Source: Desulfatiglans sp. (GTDB lineage: Bacteria; Desulfobacterota; DSM-4660; Desulfatiglandales; HGW-15). From it: a DNA stretch of 59,598 nucleotides. The first letter of the stretch is position 1. Each line of letters begins with the position of its first letter. The notes below the pieces were generated by a model that saw only the letters and a list, made by a program, of their open reading frames with translations, did not search any database and was not told the origin of the DNA. A program made the translations under genes and the position numbers. Where the stretch lies: contig JAAZBV010000079.1 of NCBI GenBank assembly GCA_012513605.1, forward strand, positions 1 through 59,598, in the 5' to 3' direction. Shown here one piece after another: positions 16,690-27,431 of the stretch.

Positions 16690-19600
16690 ACGAACAGACA
16701 TAAAAAAGATATTGATTATAGGTTCAGGCCCTATTGTTATTGGTCAGGCCTGCGAATTTGACTACAGCGGCACTCAGGCCTGCAAGGCCCTGATGGAAGA
16801 GGGTTATGAGGTTGTGCTTATTAACAGTAACCCTGCAACCATCATGACTGATCCTGAAACAGCACACCGCACATATATTGAACCAATTACGCCTGAGATA
16901 GTTATAAAAATCCTTGAGAGAGAAAGACCACAGGCTATCCTTCCTACCCTTGGCGGGCAGACCGGTCTTAACACTGCTGTCAAGGTGGCAGAGACAGGTA
17001 TACTTGAAAGGCTTGGCATTGAACTGATCGGCGCCTCCATACCCGTCATACAGAAGGCAGAAGACCGTGAAAAGTTCAGGGATGCAATACACAAGATCAA
17101 TTTAAAGGTGCCTGAGAATGGTATTGTACGCAACATGGAGCAGGCCAGGGAGGTGGCTGAGAGAATAGGCTATCCCCTTATTATAAGGGCAAGCTTTACC
17201 CTTGGCGGAATTGGAAGCGGCATTGTCTACAACAAAGAAGAGATGGAGAGCATTGCCAGCGCCGGGCTCGATGCAAGCATGATATCTGAGATCATTATCG
17301 AGAAATCCCTTATCGGCTGGAAGGAGTATGAGCTGGAGGTGATGAGGGACTTTAAGGATAATGTTGTTATCATATGCTCCATAGAAAACTTTGATCCTAT
17401 GGGTGTTCACACGGGTGACAGCATTACTGTCGCCCCTGCCCAGACCCTTACAGACCGTGAATACCAGATGATGCGTGATGCGGCCATAGATATTATCCGT
17501 GAAATAGGCGTCCAGACAGGCGGATCAAATATACAGTTTGCCATACACCCAAAAACAGGTGAGATGGTAGTTATTGAGATGAACCCCAGGGTCTCAAGGA
17601 GTTCAGCCCTGGCCTCAAAGGCAACCGGCTTTCCTATTGCAAAGATTGCAGCCAAGCTTGCTGTTGGTTACACCCTGGATGAACTTGCCAATGATATCAC
17701 CCGTGAAACGCGTGCGGCCTTTGAGCCAACTATAGATTACTGTGTTGTAAAGATCCCAAGATGGACATTTGAAAAATTCCCCGGGGCTCAGGATCGTCTC
17801 ACCACTTCAATGAAATCGGTTGGTGAAACAATGTCCATAGGAAGGACATTTAAGGAGGCTTTACAGAAGGCTATTAGATCCCTTGAGACAGGACGTTTCG
17901 GCCTCGGGTCTGATATACCTGGTGAGGAAGAGCAATATGACCTGCATGAGATAGAAGAGGGGCTGATAAACCCCAATTCCAGAAGACTCTTTTTCATCCG
18001 TGAGGCATTAAAGAAAGGTCTTTCAATCGAAAGGATAAATGAGCTATCGGCTATTGATCCATGGTTCCTTTTCAACATCAGGCAGATATATGAGATGGAA
18101 ATGAAACTCAAGGGTATGGCGGATAATAATGTGGATATCATGGATTTTACACCTGAGTTTTTAAAGCAGATTAAGGAATATGGTTTCTCTGATGTCCAGC
18201 TCGGTATTATCTTCAATAGAACAGAGGATGAGATAAGGGAGATAAGAAAGCTAAAGAGCATTGAGCCGGTGTATAAACTGGTTGATACATGTGCCGCAGA
18301 GTTTGAGGCATATACCCCATATTACTACTCTACCTATGAACAGGAAAACGAGATAAGAAAGACGAATACAAAAAAGGTGATCATACTTGGCGGCGGCCCA
18401 AACAGGATAGGGCAGGGCATAGAGTTTGACTACTGCTGCGTGCAGGCCTCATTTGCGTTAAAAGAAATGGGCATTGAAAGTATCATGGTAAACAGCAACC
18501 CTGAGACTGTTAGCACAGATTATGATACCTCTGACAAGCTCTATTTTGAGCCCCTTACCAAAGAGGATGTCTTAAATATTATTGATCAGGAAAAACCGGA
18601 AGGTGTTATTGTACAGTTCGGGGGGCAGACACCACTTAATATTGCAGTGCCCCTTGCCAATGCCGGTGTGAAAATTCTGGGTACAAGCCCTGACAGTATA
18701 GACAGGGCAGAGGACAGGGAAAGATTTCAGATACTCCTTAATAAGCTCAATATTCGTCAGCCCCAAAACGGTATTGCTACAAACAAGGATCAGGCAATAA
18801 AGATAGCAGAGGAGATAGGCTACCCTGTGGTTGTAAGGCCATCCTTTGTGCTTGGCGGAAGGGCAATGAGGATTGTATATGACAGGCGTGATCTGCAATA
18901 TTATATGGAAACAGCCGTAAAGGTATCACCCGGAAAGCCTATATTGATAGATAAGTTTCTTGATCACACAACAGAGATAGATGTTGATGCCATATCAGAT
19001 GGTGTGGAGACCGTACTGGGCGGTATAATGGAACATATTGAAGAGGCCGGAGTTCACTCAGGTGACAGCGCCTGTGTGCTTCCGGCCATCTCACTCGGCA
19101 CTGAAATACTGGATCAGATCAGGTCCCATACAAAGGCGATTGCAAAGGAGCTGAATGTTATCGGGCTTATGAATATCCAGTATGCTGTAAAAGATGGAGT
19201 CATATATGTGCTTGAGGTCAACCCCCGCGCCTCAAGAACCGTACCCTTTGTGAGCAAGGCCACAGGTGTTTCCCTTGCGAAACTCGCAACAAAGGTGATA
19301 ATGGGATGCACTTTAAAGGAGCTGGGTTTTACTGAAGAGATCATCCCTGTTCATGTCTCGTGCAAGGAGTCGGTATTCCCATTTACAAGGTTCCAGGGTG
19401 TGGACACAATACTTGGCCCTGAGATGAAATCAACCGGAGAGGTAATGGGTATAGACACCACATTTGAAATGGCCTTTGCAAAATCTCAGCTTGCAGCGGG
19501 TCAGAAGCTCCCCCTTTCAGGCACAGTATTTGTGAGCGTAAAGGATTCGGATAAAAAGGATGTGTTAAGGTCTGTGGCCATTCTCAGCCAGACCGGATTT

Positions 19601-19915
19601 AACATCGTTGCCACAAGGGGCACAGCGGCATATCTGAGGGAGAATGGCATCCCGGTAAAGGATGTAAACAAGGTAAGTGAAGGCAGGCCCCATATTGTGG
19701 ATATGATAAAAAACGGTGAGATCAGCCTTGTCATTAATACCACCAACAATAAAAAGGCTATTTCAGAGTCTTTCCCAATAAGAAGAAGCGCACTTGTGCT
19801 TGGAATACCATATACAACAACAATCGCAGGGGCAGGCGCTACTGCGCTTGCAATTAAAAAGATGGTTGAAGGCAGGATCGATGTTAAGACCATCCAGGAG
19901 TATCATAATTTTTAG
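16682..19915 (+). CDS. carB: Carbamoyl-phosphate synthase large subunit
   Basis: A full-length 1077-residue CarB with the two tandem ATP-grasp halves, beginning [20 protein letters not shown] and, near residue 565, [20 protein letters not shown]. The first half makes carboxy-phosphate, the second phosphorylates carbamate; the last 140 residues form the allosteric MGS-like domain ([17 protein letters not shown]). No frameshift or split is seen. It follows carA by overlap and precedes purF by 13 bases, making a nucleotide-synthesis operon. Confidence 0.97.
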   Translation: MPKRTDIKKILIIGSGPIVIGQACEFDYSGTQACKALMEEGYEVVLINSNPATIMTDPETAHRTYIEPITPEIVIKILERERPQAILPTLGGQTGLNTAVKVAETGILERLGIELIGASIPVIQKAEDREKFRDAIHKINLKVPENGIVRNMEQAREVAERIGYPLIIRASFTLGGIGSGIVYNKEEMESIASAGLDASMISEIIIEKSLIGWKEYELEVMRDFKDNVVIICSIENFDPMGVHTGDSITVAPAQTLTDREYQMMRDAAIDIIREIGVQTGGSNIQFAIHPKTGEMVVIEMNPRVSRSSALASKATGFPIAKIAAKLAVGYTLDELANDITRETRAAFEPTIDYCVVKIPRWTFEKFPGAQDRLTTSMKSVGETMSIGRTFKEALQKAIRSLETGRFGLGSDIPGEEEQYDLHEIEEGLINPNSRRLFFIREALKKGLSIERINELSAIDPWFLFNIRQIYEMEMKLKGMADNNVDIMDFTPEFLKQIKEYGFSDVQLGIIFNRTEDEIREIRKLKSIEPVYKLVDTCAAEFEAYTPYYYSTYEQENEIRKTNTKKVIILGGGPNRIGQGIEFDYCCVQASFALKEMGIESIMVNSNPETVSTDYDTSDKLYFEPLTKEDVLNIIDQEKPEGVIVQFGGQTPLNIAVPLANAGVKILGTSPDSIDRAEDRERFQILLNKLNIRQPQNGIATNKDQAIKIAEEIGYPVVVRPSFVLGGRAMRIVYDRRDLQYYMETAVKVSPGKPILIDKFLDHTTEIDVDAISDGVETVLGGIMEHIEEAGVHSGDSACVLPAISLGTEILDQIRSHTKAIAKELNVIGLMNIQYAVKDGVIYVLEVNPRASRTVPFVSKATGVSLAKLATKVIMGCTLKELGFTEEIIPVHVSCKESVFPFTRFQGVDTILGPEMKSTGEVMGIDTTFEMAFAKSQLAAGQKLPLSGTVFVSVKDSDKKDVLRSVAILSQTGFNIVATRGTAAYLRENGIPVKDVNKVSEGRPHIVDMIKNGEISLVINTTNNKKAISESFPIRRSALVLGIPYTTTIAGAGATALAIKKMVEGRIDVKTIQEYHNF

Positions 19916-19928
19916 TAAAGAGCTTAAA

Positions 19929-21350
19929 ATGGAATGCTATTGTAATCAGATAAAAGAGATGACTGACAGGCCAAAGGATGAATGCGGCATATTTGCCATT
20001 TATCACCATGAAGATGCAGCGAAGTTGACCTATTTCGGTCTTTATGCACAGCAGCACCGTGGGCAGGAGAGCGCCGGAATAGTGGTGTCAGACGGCGAAA
20101 ATATTGTTGAGCATAAGGCTATGGGCCTGGTGCCTGATATATTTAATGACAAGATACTTAATGAACTGAAAGGTAATATTGCCCTCGGACATGTGAGGTA
20201 TTCCACAACAGGCTCTTCACTTCTGGCAAACGCACAGCCATTCAGGATAAAGCATGGCGGTAAGTGTATTGCAATGGCACATAATGGAAATCTGGTTAAC
20301 GCATTCAGCATTCGTAAGGAGCTTGAAGATAGCGGGTCAATTTTTCAGACCAGTATGGACAGTGAGGTGGTGCTTCACCTTGTAGCAAGATCCATGAAAA
20401 AGGGACTTGAAAAGGCATTGATTGATACCATGAGCAGAATAAAAGGGGCCTATTCACTGGTACTTATGACAGAGGATACGCTCATTGCCGTGCGCGACCC
20501 CAATGGATTCAGGCCCCTGTGCCTTGCAAGGCTGAATGGGGGCTATGTTATTGCATCCGAGACCTGCGCCCTTGATCTGGTGCAGGCAGAATATATAAGG
20601 GATGTTGAACCTGGAGAGATAATCATCATCAACCAAGAGGGGTTAAGGAGCATAAAAGCCATTGCCCCTCAAAGAAAGGCTCACTGTATCTTTGAGCTTA
20701 TATATTTTGCACGGCCTGACAGCTCTGTCTTTGGCCAGAATGTATATATGTTCCGGAAAAAACAGGGGCAGCTTATGGCAGAGGAGTTTCATGTGGATGC
20801 TGACCTTGTAATGCCCTTTCCTGATTCAGGCAACTATGCGGCTATAGGTTTTGCACAGGCATCAACGATCCCTCTTGAAATGGGTGTTATAAGAAACCAC
20901 TACATTGGCAGGACATTTATCCAGCCCTCACAGACCATGCGGGACTTTGGGGTCAAGGTTAAGCTTAACCCTGTAAAGGAACTGTTCAAGGGTAAACGTA
21001 TATTAATAATAGAGGATTCAATTATCAGGGGAACAACATCAAAAACCAGGATAGAGACCCTGCGTAATATTGGGGCAAAGGAGATACACATGCTTGTCTC
21101 ATGCCCACCCCACAGGTTTCCATGCCACTATGGAATAGATTTTTCAACAAAGGGAGAGCTTATAGCAGCACAGAAGTCTGTTGATGAGATAAGAGATTTT
21201 ATAGGGCTGGATAGTTTAGGCTACCTGAGCATTGAAAACCTTGTAAAGGCTACACATATACCAAGACAAGACCTTTGCCTAGCCTGTTTTGATGGCAATT
21301 ACCCTGTGCCTGTTGATGAAGCAGCAGCAGGTAAGTTTTCACTGGAATAA
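19929..21350 (+). CDS. purF: Amidophosphoribosyltransferase
   Basis: About 473 residues. First committed enzyme of purine synthesis: it makes phosphoribosylamine from PRPP and glutamine. A propeptide of 18 residues precedes the catalytic Cys of ECGIFAIYHHED; the PRPP loop is ILIIEDSIIRGTTSK. Cys in KAHCIFE, VSCPPH and DLCLACFDGN match the four ligands of the [4Fe-4S] cluster of the Bacillus-type enzyme, so this is an oxygen-sensitive iron-sulfur PurF. The ATG at 19929 is chosen over longer in-frame extensions into carB; ATG 19959 is the alternative. Confidence 0.95.
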   Translation: MECYCNQIKEMTDRPKDECGIFAIYHHEDAAKLTYFGLYAQQHRGQESAGIVVSDGENIVEHKAMGLVPDIFNDKILNELKGNIALGHVRYSTTGSSLLANAQPFRIKHGGKCIAMAHNGNLVNAFSIRKELEDSGSIFQTSMDSEVVLHLVARSMKKGLEKALIDTMSRIKGAYSLVLMTEDTLIAVRDPNGFRPLCLARLNGGYVIASETCALDLVQAEYIRDVEPGEIIIINQEGLRSIKAIAPQRKAHCIFELIYFARPDSSVFGQNVYMFRKKQGQLMAEEFHVDADLVMPFPDSGNYAAIGFAQASTIPLEMGVIRNHYIGRTFIQPSQTMRDFGVKVKLNPVKELFKGKRILIIEDSIIRGTTSKTRIETLRNIGAKEIHMLVSCPPHRFPCHYGIDFSTKGELIAAQKSVDEIRDFIGLDSLGYLSIENLVKATHIPRQDLCLACFDGNYPVPVDEAAAGKFSLE

Positions 21351-21356
21351 TAAATG

Positions 21357-21382
21357 TTGAGACAAGGCATTCCTTGTCTCAA
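21357..21382. terminator. Bidirectional hairpin between purF and the ABC/FG-GAP operon
   Basis: TTGAGACAAGG and CCTTGTCTCAA form a perfect 11-base stem with a 4-base loop, between two convergent units. The flanks are AT-rich but have no long T-run. Confidence 0.55.
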
Positions 21383-21389
21383 CTGTTCA

Positions 21390-21551
21390 TCAATGGTGAT
21401 ACCTGATTGCATAATAGATCACATAGAGCCATGAAAACAGCCCGTGTATAACCGCCCATATAATAGACTTGTTCACAGACCATGAAATAGCAATAGCGAG
21501 GGCTGAACCGAATGTAATACCTGTTTTTGTAACCTCTGTTTTAGTCGACAT
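21390..21551 (-). CDS. 53-residue hydrophobic membrane protein, last gene of the FG-GAP operon
   Basis: A small gene that overlaps the preceding stop by 11 bases, with AAGGAGA seven bases before its ATG. The product has one or two membrane helices (FGSALAIAISWSVNKSIIWA and VIHGLFSWLYVIYYAIRY). No family is recognised. Its reality is supported by a degraded second copy at 28726-28870, in which the sequence AIS-S-NKSI-WA-IH--FSW is still readable. It probably acts with the 181-residue membrane protein encoded just upstream. Confidence 0.75.
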   Translation of the reverse strand: MSTKTEVTKTGITFGSALAIAISWSVNKSIIWAVIHGLFSWLYVIYYAIRYHH

Positions 21552-22086
21552 CGGTCTCTCCTTTGATCATCCCCATATAATAGTTTGAAACCCTTTTGCG
21601 AAGAGGTTCATCATCCTTGACCAGTTCAAGTGCCTTATCGAGATTTTTCCTTGCGAGAGTACTGCTTTTAAAACCTTCCCACTCTATCTGTGCCTTTAAG
21701 AAAATTGCCTCTGGGAAATCAGGTATCTTTTCAAGTACCTCGTTGATAATTACAAGCGCTTCACTGTATTTCCCCATTGACTTGCTGAACCGTGCCTTTG
21801 AAAGATCAGCAGTATATTGATCTGTTAACGGTATCTTTTTGTTTGACCACCCTGTCAATAATGCAAAAAGACCTGTCCCGAGTTTTTCCACTATCAGGGC
21901 ATATATTATGGAAAGGGGAATGCAGCATAATATGAATATGATCAGGTGATCAAAGGTGAAAAGCCTTTCACCCACAACGGTGTAAATAATAAATAAGGCA
22001 GCAGCGCACAATAAGAAGCAAAATATTACCCTGAATAAAAAAGAACGATCTCTGGCTTTGTTTGGTTTGATGCTAAATTTTACCAT
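21541..22086 (-). CDS. Membrane protein with a TPR-like cytoplasmic tail
   Basis: 181 residues. Two transmembrane helices (about 19-40 and 47-66) follow a short basic N-terminus; residues about 90-170 are charged and helical, and read like one and a half tetratricopeptide repeats (KARFSKSMGKYSEALVIINE and FPEAIFLKAQIEWEGF). No named family is recognised. It follows the second FG-GAP gene by 14 bases. A frameshifted and internally deleted copy lies upstream of the operon at 28726-29207. A scaffold role in the inner membrane is plausible but inferred. Confidence 0.75.
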   Translation of the reverse strand: MVKFSIKPNKARDRSFLFRVIFCFLLCAAALFIIYTVVGERLFTFDHLIIFILCCIPLSIIYALIVEKLGTGLFALLTGWSNKKIPLTDQYTADLSKARFSKSMGKYSEALVIINEVLEKIPDFPEAIFLKAQIEWEGFKSSTLARKNLDKALELVKDDEPLRKRVSNYYMGMIKGETDVD

Positions 22087-22100
22087 CTTTTGCCCCCTTC

Positions 22101-23936
22101 TTAACGGGAAATAAATAATGTGCCTGATATATTATTATTGTCCCGGTCTGTAAATAAAAATATATCATCCAGACTATCACTATTCAGATCCACAGCTGCA
22201 ATACCCTGCTCAGCTGCCTTTGTATCCTTATGGGGATTATTAAGGTAGGGTAACAGCTCTATCTTAAAAACAGGCTGTTTATCTTTCAGTTCGAGCAGAT
22301 TAAAATTGCCTAGTTCCGGCAGATTTTTCATCATCTTTTCCATATCTATTACATAATGATCTTCATTTATCACAAATCCCAGGCGATTCATAAGATCAAT
22401 AATCTCATTAAACTGCTTCTCGCTTAACTGATCAATATTTCTGCTGTCATTTAACCTGAAACCCTGGATAGTGTTGTCTCTGAGCACCAGGCGATCATTT
22501 TTTTTATTCTCAGTTTTACCCAGGTTTGCAGGCACAACAGTAATATTTGAAGGGTTTTGCTCCCTGTTATCCAAATCATTAAAAAAAGAAAACAATTTAA
22601 GTGCAGATGGCATTTTTACAGTAAGGGTAATCTTGCGGCCTGGCCGTTTTTCAAATTCTTTACCCAGATTTTTATAGATAAAAAAATCAACATCTAGATC
22701 CTTTGAAAAGACAAACCACTGAAAGATATCACCAACAGAAATATCCGGTAACCGGATCAGGACAAGATCCTTTGGCCTGGTTTCATCCTGGTTATCACTT
22801 AGAAATGTGGCAAGCGCATCCTTTCCGGAGCTGTTTTTTGCCTTGTCCCTGGTTACCGCAGCAAATGCAACAAGCACATTCCCGCTTGATTTCAGTATCT
22901 GTCTGGGTTTTTCAAGATCAATACCCATAGATGTACCGTTGAACACAGTAATTTTACCATTATCAAGCAGCAGCAGATCCTCTATCTTGTCGCCATCCAG
23001 GTCCTGCATATACTGCTGAGGGCCTATTGGAAGGGCACTCAGGATATTGGAAAAATCCAAGGTGTCCAGGTTAAATTTCTTAGGAGGGGCTGTCATGGTG
23101 GTTAAATCATACCTGAAGCTCGGGTCAGATGGGAAACCTCCATCCGGTAGACCAAGAAAAATCTCTGTCAGTTTATCAACAGTAGAGATCAGGTCATTTC
23201 GCCCGTCATTGTTGATATCACGAATATTCATGGACGGTATGGAGATGCTTTGACCGACATTGCCTGCAATATTTGATTGCACTGATAATATAGACGCCAT
23301 GTTCATACTGGTATTTATGAAGGTATTGTTATGATAATCGCCATTTTCATCCTGCAGGTAGATATGAAGTTTGCCATTCCCTGGCAGGATTATATCGTTC
23401 AAGCCATCAGAATTGATATCTCTTATAAAATTTAAAGGGTAGGCCCCTTTTGGCAAATAGCCCGGCAGATTATCAATAAGCGTTGATGGCTCACCAACAG
23501 AGTCTCTCTTAAAAGGCCATGCCATTACAGATTTCCCCTCAATGATTACCATAAGCCTTTTGGACCTGTCTGTGTCATCGGCCTTTTTTGCTGCCTTATA
23601 ATCAATATCCCAGCCAACAGCATTGCCTGGCATATCAATAGAGATGTCAGGTCTGCTGAAATTAAAGACCTTTGAAATATCATCATCCTTTTTTTGAAAA
23701 TAAATGGAGATACTTGATTCCTTTGAACATAAAAGGTCTTTTAAACCATCACCATCCATGTCGATTGGAATTATGTGCTCCTTTATGTTTAATATAGTGA
23801 ATGGTGCTCCACTAAAGTTGAACTCATCTTTAACTGTTTCAGCAATGGCTGTACATACCCATGCCAGCTGCAGTGTCAGCAAAAAAGAGATAAGTCTGCA
23901 CGCCATTTTCCGGTTATATGTAGATACAGGTCTCAT
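22101..23936 (-). CDS. Secreted FG-GAP/VCBS-repeat protein 2
   Basis: 611 residues with an N-terminal signal peptide (CRLISFLLTLQLAWVCTAIA). At least five calcium-loop repeats of the FG-GAP type are readable: DMDGDGLKDLL, DINSDGLNDIILPG, DINNDGRNDLIS, DLDGDKIEDLLLLD and DLNSDSLDDIFLF. Such repeats fold as beta-propeller blades and usually serve in binding at the cell surface. It overlaps the preceding FG-GAP gene by four bases and clearly belongs to the same operon. It shares the repeat type but little else with that neighbour. The ligand is unknown. Confidence 0.82.
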   Translation of the reverse strand: MRPVSTYNRKMACRLISFLLTLQLAWVCTAIAETVKDEFNFSGAPFTILNIKEHIIPIDMDGDGLKDLLCSKESSISIYFQKKDDDISKVFNFSRPDISIDMPGNAVGWDIDYKAAKKADDTDRSKRLMVIIEGKSVMAWPFKRDSVGEPSTLIDNLPGYLPKGAYPLNFIRDINSDGLNDIILPGNGKLHIYLQDENGDYHNNTFINTSMNMASILSVQSNIAGNVGQSISIPSMNIRDINNDGRNDLISTVDKLTEIFLGLPDGGFPSDPSFRYDLTTMTAPPKKFNLDTLDFSNILSALPIGPQQYMQDLDGDKIEDLLLLDNGKITVFNGTSMGIDLEKPRQILKSSGNVLVAFAAVTRDKAKNSSGKDALATFLSDNQDETRPKDLVLIRLPDISVGDIFQWFVFSKDLDVDFFIYKNLGKEFEKRPGRKITLTVKMPSALKLFSFFNDLDNREQNPSNITVVPANLGKTENKKNDRLVLRDNTIQGFRLNDSRNIDQLSEKQFNEIIDLMNRLGFVINEDHYVIDMEKMMKNLPELGNFNLLELKDKQPVFKIELLPYLNNPHKDTKAAEQGIAAVDLNSDSLDDIFLFTDRDNNNISGTLFISR

Positions 23937-25561
23937 TTCAGCGCTCCTTTCCGGGAGAGTATCAGGGATAAACCTTGCTGATGTTCAAGTATTATATCTG
24001 TCCGGTTATCCTGATTTAGCCTGACCAGTGTTTTACCGGTGATAAAATGTACCGGTGTAAAATAAAAAAAAGGTTCAGCTTCCAGTTTTAAATCCCTGTT
24101 TATCCTGTTTGCTGTCAGCGCCCCGTTATTATCAATTGAAATTACATCATTGACCCCGTCACCGTCAAAATCACCTGAAAATGATCTCTCTCCTGTAAGG
24201 GCTTTAAAATTGGTGGCAGTAAAATTTTCTTCATATGTGAAGGCGGGTGTTCTATCAAATAGTGTCTTTTCTTCTCCCATCTTTCTGCCCTTGAAAATTA
24301 AAAGCCTTCGTTCAACGCTTCCGCTTGAGACCGCTTTTACAGGGGAGGCGGAATAGGCGTTTATAATCAACTCAGGGTAACCATCCAGGTTAAGATCAAT
24401 GGCCTCAAAATCAGATAAAATACTGGTCAGCTTTATTATATGGTCTGGGTTATCAAAGACAAATCTGCCCTCCTTATTAAGAAAGATATAAAGGGTTGAA
24501 TTGAGCCCATTCATTTTGACAGTGATGATATCCATCAGACGATCACCATTGACCTCCATCATCTTGATGGTGTCATAAAGGGTTAACTCCCCCTGCCATC
24601 TGGGGGCAAAAGGTAATTCATCTGTTTTTGACTGGTAGACAATGTTAACTCTTTTTGTATTTTTATTATCAGATTCTATGTCATCCAGATAAATAAAATC
24701 ATGGAGTTCGTCAGAGTTAAACCTTCCGGTAGAAACCCCTGGTATCCAATTCCTTGAATTCAGTATTGGAGGGTGAACAGGATTTTTTAAGGTCTCTGGT
24801 TGTAATTTGGTGATAAGCAGGTTCGCATATAGAGCCTGACCTCCAGCAGATACTCCGGCAGGCCCAATAGAAAGGTTATTCTGTCCCTGCTTGCTTTTCT
24901 TTAGAATGATCTTCGCCTCTGGCAGCATAAAGGGTTTACTGAACCCTTCATCAGGTTGACCTTTAAACAGAAAATAATTTTTTTGACCGGGAATCAATAT
25001 ATCTACAAGGCTGTCACTATTGAGGTCAGACAGGGCGCCTAGAAAATCAATGGCCTTTTTGTCAGGTACACTCTTTATCAGTTCAAACTCAAACAGTTTT
25101 TTAAGGTTACCGGAATAACCCTCTTTTGCACATGACAGGCTGTAACAGGCTGATCCTGTAAATAAAAGGAATTCACTTCCCGGATCAGTGCGCAGGTCAG
25201 CTAATGCAAAGGCGACAATATCCTTTTTTATTTCGATCCTGCGCCATGGTGCGCCTGAAAAATTTCCACTGGTTTCCTGTGTATATATCAAAAATTCCCG
25301 TCCGTTTGCCTCAGACCATGTGGCAATTATAATATCCTGTAACCCGTCTCCATTCATATCCCCGTTCCAGTAACCCTGCCTGTTATCACCGGTATCAATT
25401 TCAGATGAGACAAAATCTACTGAGGCCAGGCTGCTGTTTGCATGAATGAAAAATAACATGAGCAACAGTATCATCATATGCAGGGACGGGTATTGTCGAA
25501 GATCCCGATTCGCTATTACGGGTGCGAGCCTGCCGTAAGCAATATTGCAAAAGGTATGCAT
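23933..25561 (-). CDS. Secreted FG-GAP/VCBS-repeat protein 1
   Basis: 542 residues. The start at 25561 has AAGGA nine bases upstream; the signal helix (MMILLLMLFFIHANSSLA) begins only at residue 29, so the n-region is unusually long, or ATG 25477 is used. FG-GAP-type loops include DMNGDGLQDIIIA, DLNSDSLVDILIPG, DLNLDGYPELIIN, DFDGDGVNDVISID and NQDNRTDIILEH. The overall layout, repeats spread along the full length, predicts a beta-propeller exported to the periplasm or surface. It follows the PDZ lipoprotein gene by 14 bases. Confidence 0.82.
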   Translation of the reverse strand: MHTFCNIAYGRLAPVIANRDLRQYPSLHMMILLLMLFFIHANSSLASVDFVSSEIDTGDNRQGYWNGDMNGDGLQDIIIATWSEANGREFLIYTQETSGNFSGAPWRRIEIKKDIVAFALADLRTDPGSEFLLFTGSACYSLSCAKEGYSGNLKKLFEFELIKSVPDKKAIDFLGALSDLNSDSLVDILIPGQKNYFLFKGQPDEGFSKPFMLPEAKIILKKSKQGQNNLSIGPAGVSAGGQALYANLLITKLQPETLKNPVHPPILNSRNWIPGVSTGRFNSDELHDFIYLDDIESDNKNTKRVNIVYQSKTDELPFAPRWQGELTLYDTIKMMEVNGDRLMDIITVKMNGLNSTLYIFLNKEGRFVFDNPDHIIKLTSILSDFEAIDLNLDGYPELIINAYSASPVKAVSSGSVERRLLIFKGRKMGEEKTLFDRTPAFTYEENFTATNFKALTGERSFSGDFDGDGVNDVISIDNNGALTANRINRDLKLEAEPFFYFTPVHFITGKTLVRLNQDNRTDIILEHQQGLSLILSRKGALK

Positions 25562-25575
25562 AATAGATTTCCTTT

Positions 25576-26571
25576 TTAATTTTTTGAACTATTTGTTTTA
25601 TCAACCAGTTCGCCGCGATTTGAAGACTGAAACCGGATAAATTTTAATAAGCTGTAGTTTCGTTCTCCTTCATCCCGTTCATATGAGAAAAGGGATATAA
25701 TCCAGAAATTAAGTATCGAAAACCTTTCTTTATCAGGGTTGAGCTTTGCCTCATACATAAAGAGAGGCCAAACATTAAACCTGCTCAACCGCCTGCCCGG
25801 ATTCCAGAGGATTACCTTTTTAGTTGAAGGTTCAGACCTGTTACCAGCCTCTTTATCCAGTATGGATAGCGTTACCTCCTGACCATACTGATAATTTTCA
25901 GTCAATCTGTTTATCAGCCCCTGGGCAGATTCAACAGGCACATTATCAATAGAGACAACAGCATCACCCACCTCAATCCCTGCCTTTATCAAGGGGCTGT
26001 CAGGCCACAGCTGTGCAATTCTTGCCACTGCAATATTCTTATTTATGTCACTACCCATCTGAACCAGTTCTGTACGATAGCCTGCGCGGGTTTTAAGGGG
26101 TTCCGCCCTGTATCTTTCCTTTGGTTCAGCCATTTTTGTACTCTTTGGTGCCCCTATTGTTGTTTCAAATACAGTTGTATCTCTTCTGACCTCAAAAACA
26201 TATTGATCGGCCTTGCCGGTTTCACAAATAGTGGCAACAGTATCAGGGTGGTTGGTCTTGATATCATTAATGGAGAGGATGATATCACCCCTTTTAAGAC
26301 CTCCCATCTCTGCTGCACCTGATGGTATTATTGAGCGGATTCGGACGCCGGGCAGCACCTCAAGGTTATCCAGTGTATCACTCTCATTACCTTCCACCTC
26401 CATGCCAAAATCCGGGCCTTTGTCTGAATCCTGCGTCAGTTGCATGTTTTCAGGGGATAAATTTATATGGGGCGCAATGCTTTTCGGGGTGTAGGATGCA
26501 CAACTGTTAAAGAATAAAAAACCGGTGCATAACAAGAAACAACATATAACAGATATTAATGGATTTTTCAT
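25576..26571 (-). CDS. Lipoprotein with two PDZ domains
   Basis: 331 residues. A lipoprotein signal ends at FFNSC (Cys24), so the mature protein should be lipid-anchored. Two PDZ-like modules follow, one at about residues 65-140 (IIPSGAAEMGGLKRGDIILSIN) and one at about 175-250 (SPLIKAGIEVGDAVVSIDNVPV). No protease domain is present, so it is an adaptor rather than a DegP-type enzyme. It overlaps the permease gene by four bases, suggesting that it works with the ABC transporter, perhaps presenting exported partners. Confidence 0.82.
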   Translation of the reverse strand: MKNPLISVICCFLLCTGFLFFNSCASYTPKSIAPHINLSPENMQLTQDSDKGPDFGMEVEGNESDTLDNLEVLPGVRIRSIIPSGAAEMGGLKRGDIILSINDIKTNHPDTVATICETGKADQYVFEVRRDTTVFETTIGAPKSTKMAEPKERYRAEPLKTRAGYRTELVQMGSDINKNIAVARIAQLWPDSPLIKAGIEVGDAVVSIDNVPVESAQGLINRLTENYQYGQEVTLSILDKEAGNRSEPSTKKVILWNPGRRLSRFNVWPLFMYEAKLNPDKERFSILNFWIISLFSYERDEGERNYSLLKFIRFQSSNRGELVDKTNSSKN

Positions 26572-27431
26572 AAGCTTCTCCTGTTTATGATTATGAGGCT
26601 GATTATTAATAAAATTATGGCCTCCGGTATAGGAACCCAGAGATTCAACTGGTGTATCCGGTCGTCTACCAGCACATCCGAATAGCCGCTGACTATGCGC
26701 TGAACATCCTTAAGATATGAGTGATCATTGAGCGCGGGTTGAAAGCTGCTGAAAATAAAATATGTGAACCTGCCAAATAGAGATTTAAATATATCAAGCA
26801 GTAAACCGGCGCCTATTGCAAGGCTTACAGCCTGAATAGCTGACCGGGCCAGTACAGAAAAAATAAGGCCAAAGCCAAGGCATGCGGGGATGGGTAAAAG
26901 GGCAAGTTTTAATCCAAGAAAAATCTCTTTTTTTATCTCATCCACACAAATTATCTGGTATCCATCTTCTATGACCGGCCCCAGTTCCCAGAAAAGGCCT
27001 GCCGTGAGCCATGTACACAGAATAGTAATCAGTATTGATACGAAGGCCATTAGACAGAGAACAAGATACTTAGCGATAACAATCTCACTGCGGCTGATAC
27101 TCTTTACAATGCTGTGTCTTGTAATGCCCCTTTCATTATCAATAGCAAATATATATGCAGAAAACCCGAGTAAAAGAAGGCAGGCAACTGTAATACCTGT
27201 TGAGAGTCCGTCTACCATGTAGCCATAACCGGTGACAGATGACTCAACATTGCTGTTAACCGAACTCATCACCTGTGTGCCAATGCCCTGCAACCTTACC
27301 ATGCACATCTTTAGTATAGCGGCAACAACCGGTATGATTATAAGCAGCAATGATGTCCGGCTTCTTATAAGGACAAAACATTCTGATTTAAGAGCGGTTA
27401 ATATGCCATTAAGGCGGATTGATTCAGCCAT
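26568..27431 (-). CDS. ABC-2 type transporter permease
   Basis: 287 residues with about six hydrophobic helices, beginning with a short cytoplasmic segment (SECFVLIRSRTSLLLI) typical of ABC-2 permeases. A long extracytoplasmic loop separates the first two helices, and NERGITRHSIVKSISRSEIV resembles the conserved cytoplasmic loop that contacts the ATPase in ABC-2 exporters. It overlaps the ATPase gene by eight bases. The substrate is unknown; neither drug-efflux nor peptide-export features are clear. Confidence 0.82.
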   Translation of the reverse strand: MAESIRLNGILTALKSECFVLIRSRTSLLLIIIPVVAAILKMCMVRLQGIGTQVMSSVNSNVESSVTGYGYMVDGLSTGITVACLLLLGFSAYIFAIDNERGITRHSIVKSISRSEIVIAKYLVLCLMAFVSILITILCTWLTAGLFWELGPVIEDGYQIICVDEIKKEIFLGLKLALLPIPACLGFGLIFSVLARSAIQAVSLAIGAGLLLDIFKSLFGRFTYFIFSSFQPALNDHSYLKDVQRIVSGYSDVLVDDRIHQLNLWVPIPEAIILLIISLIIINRRSL

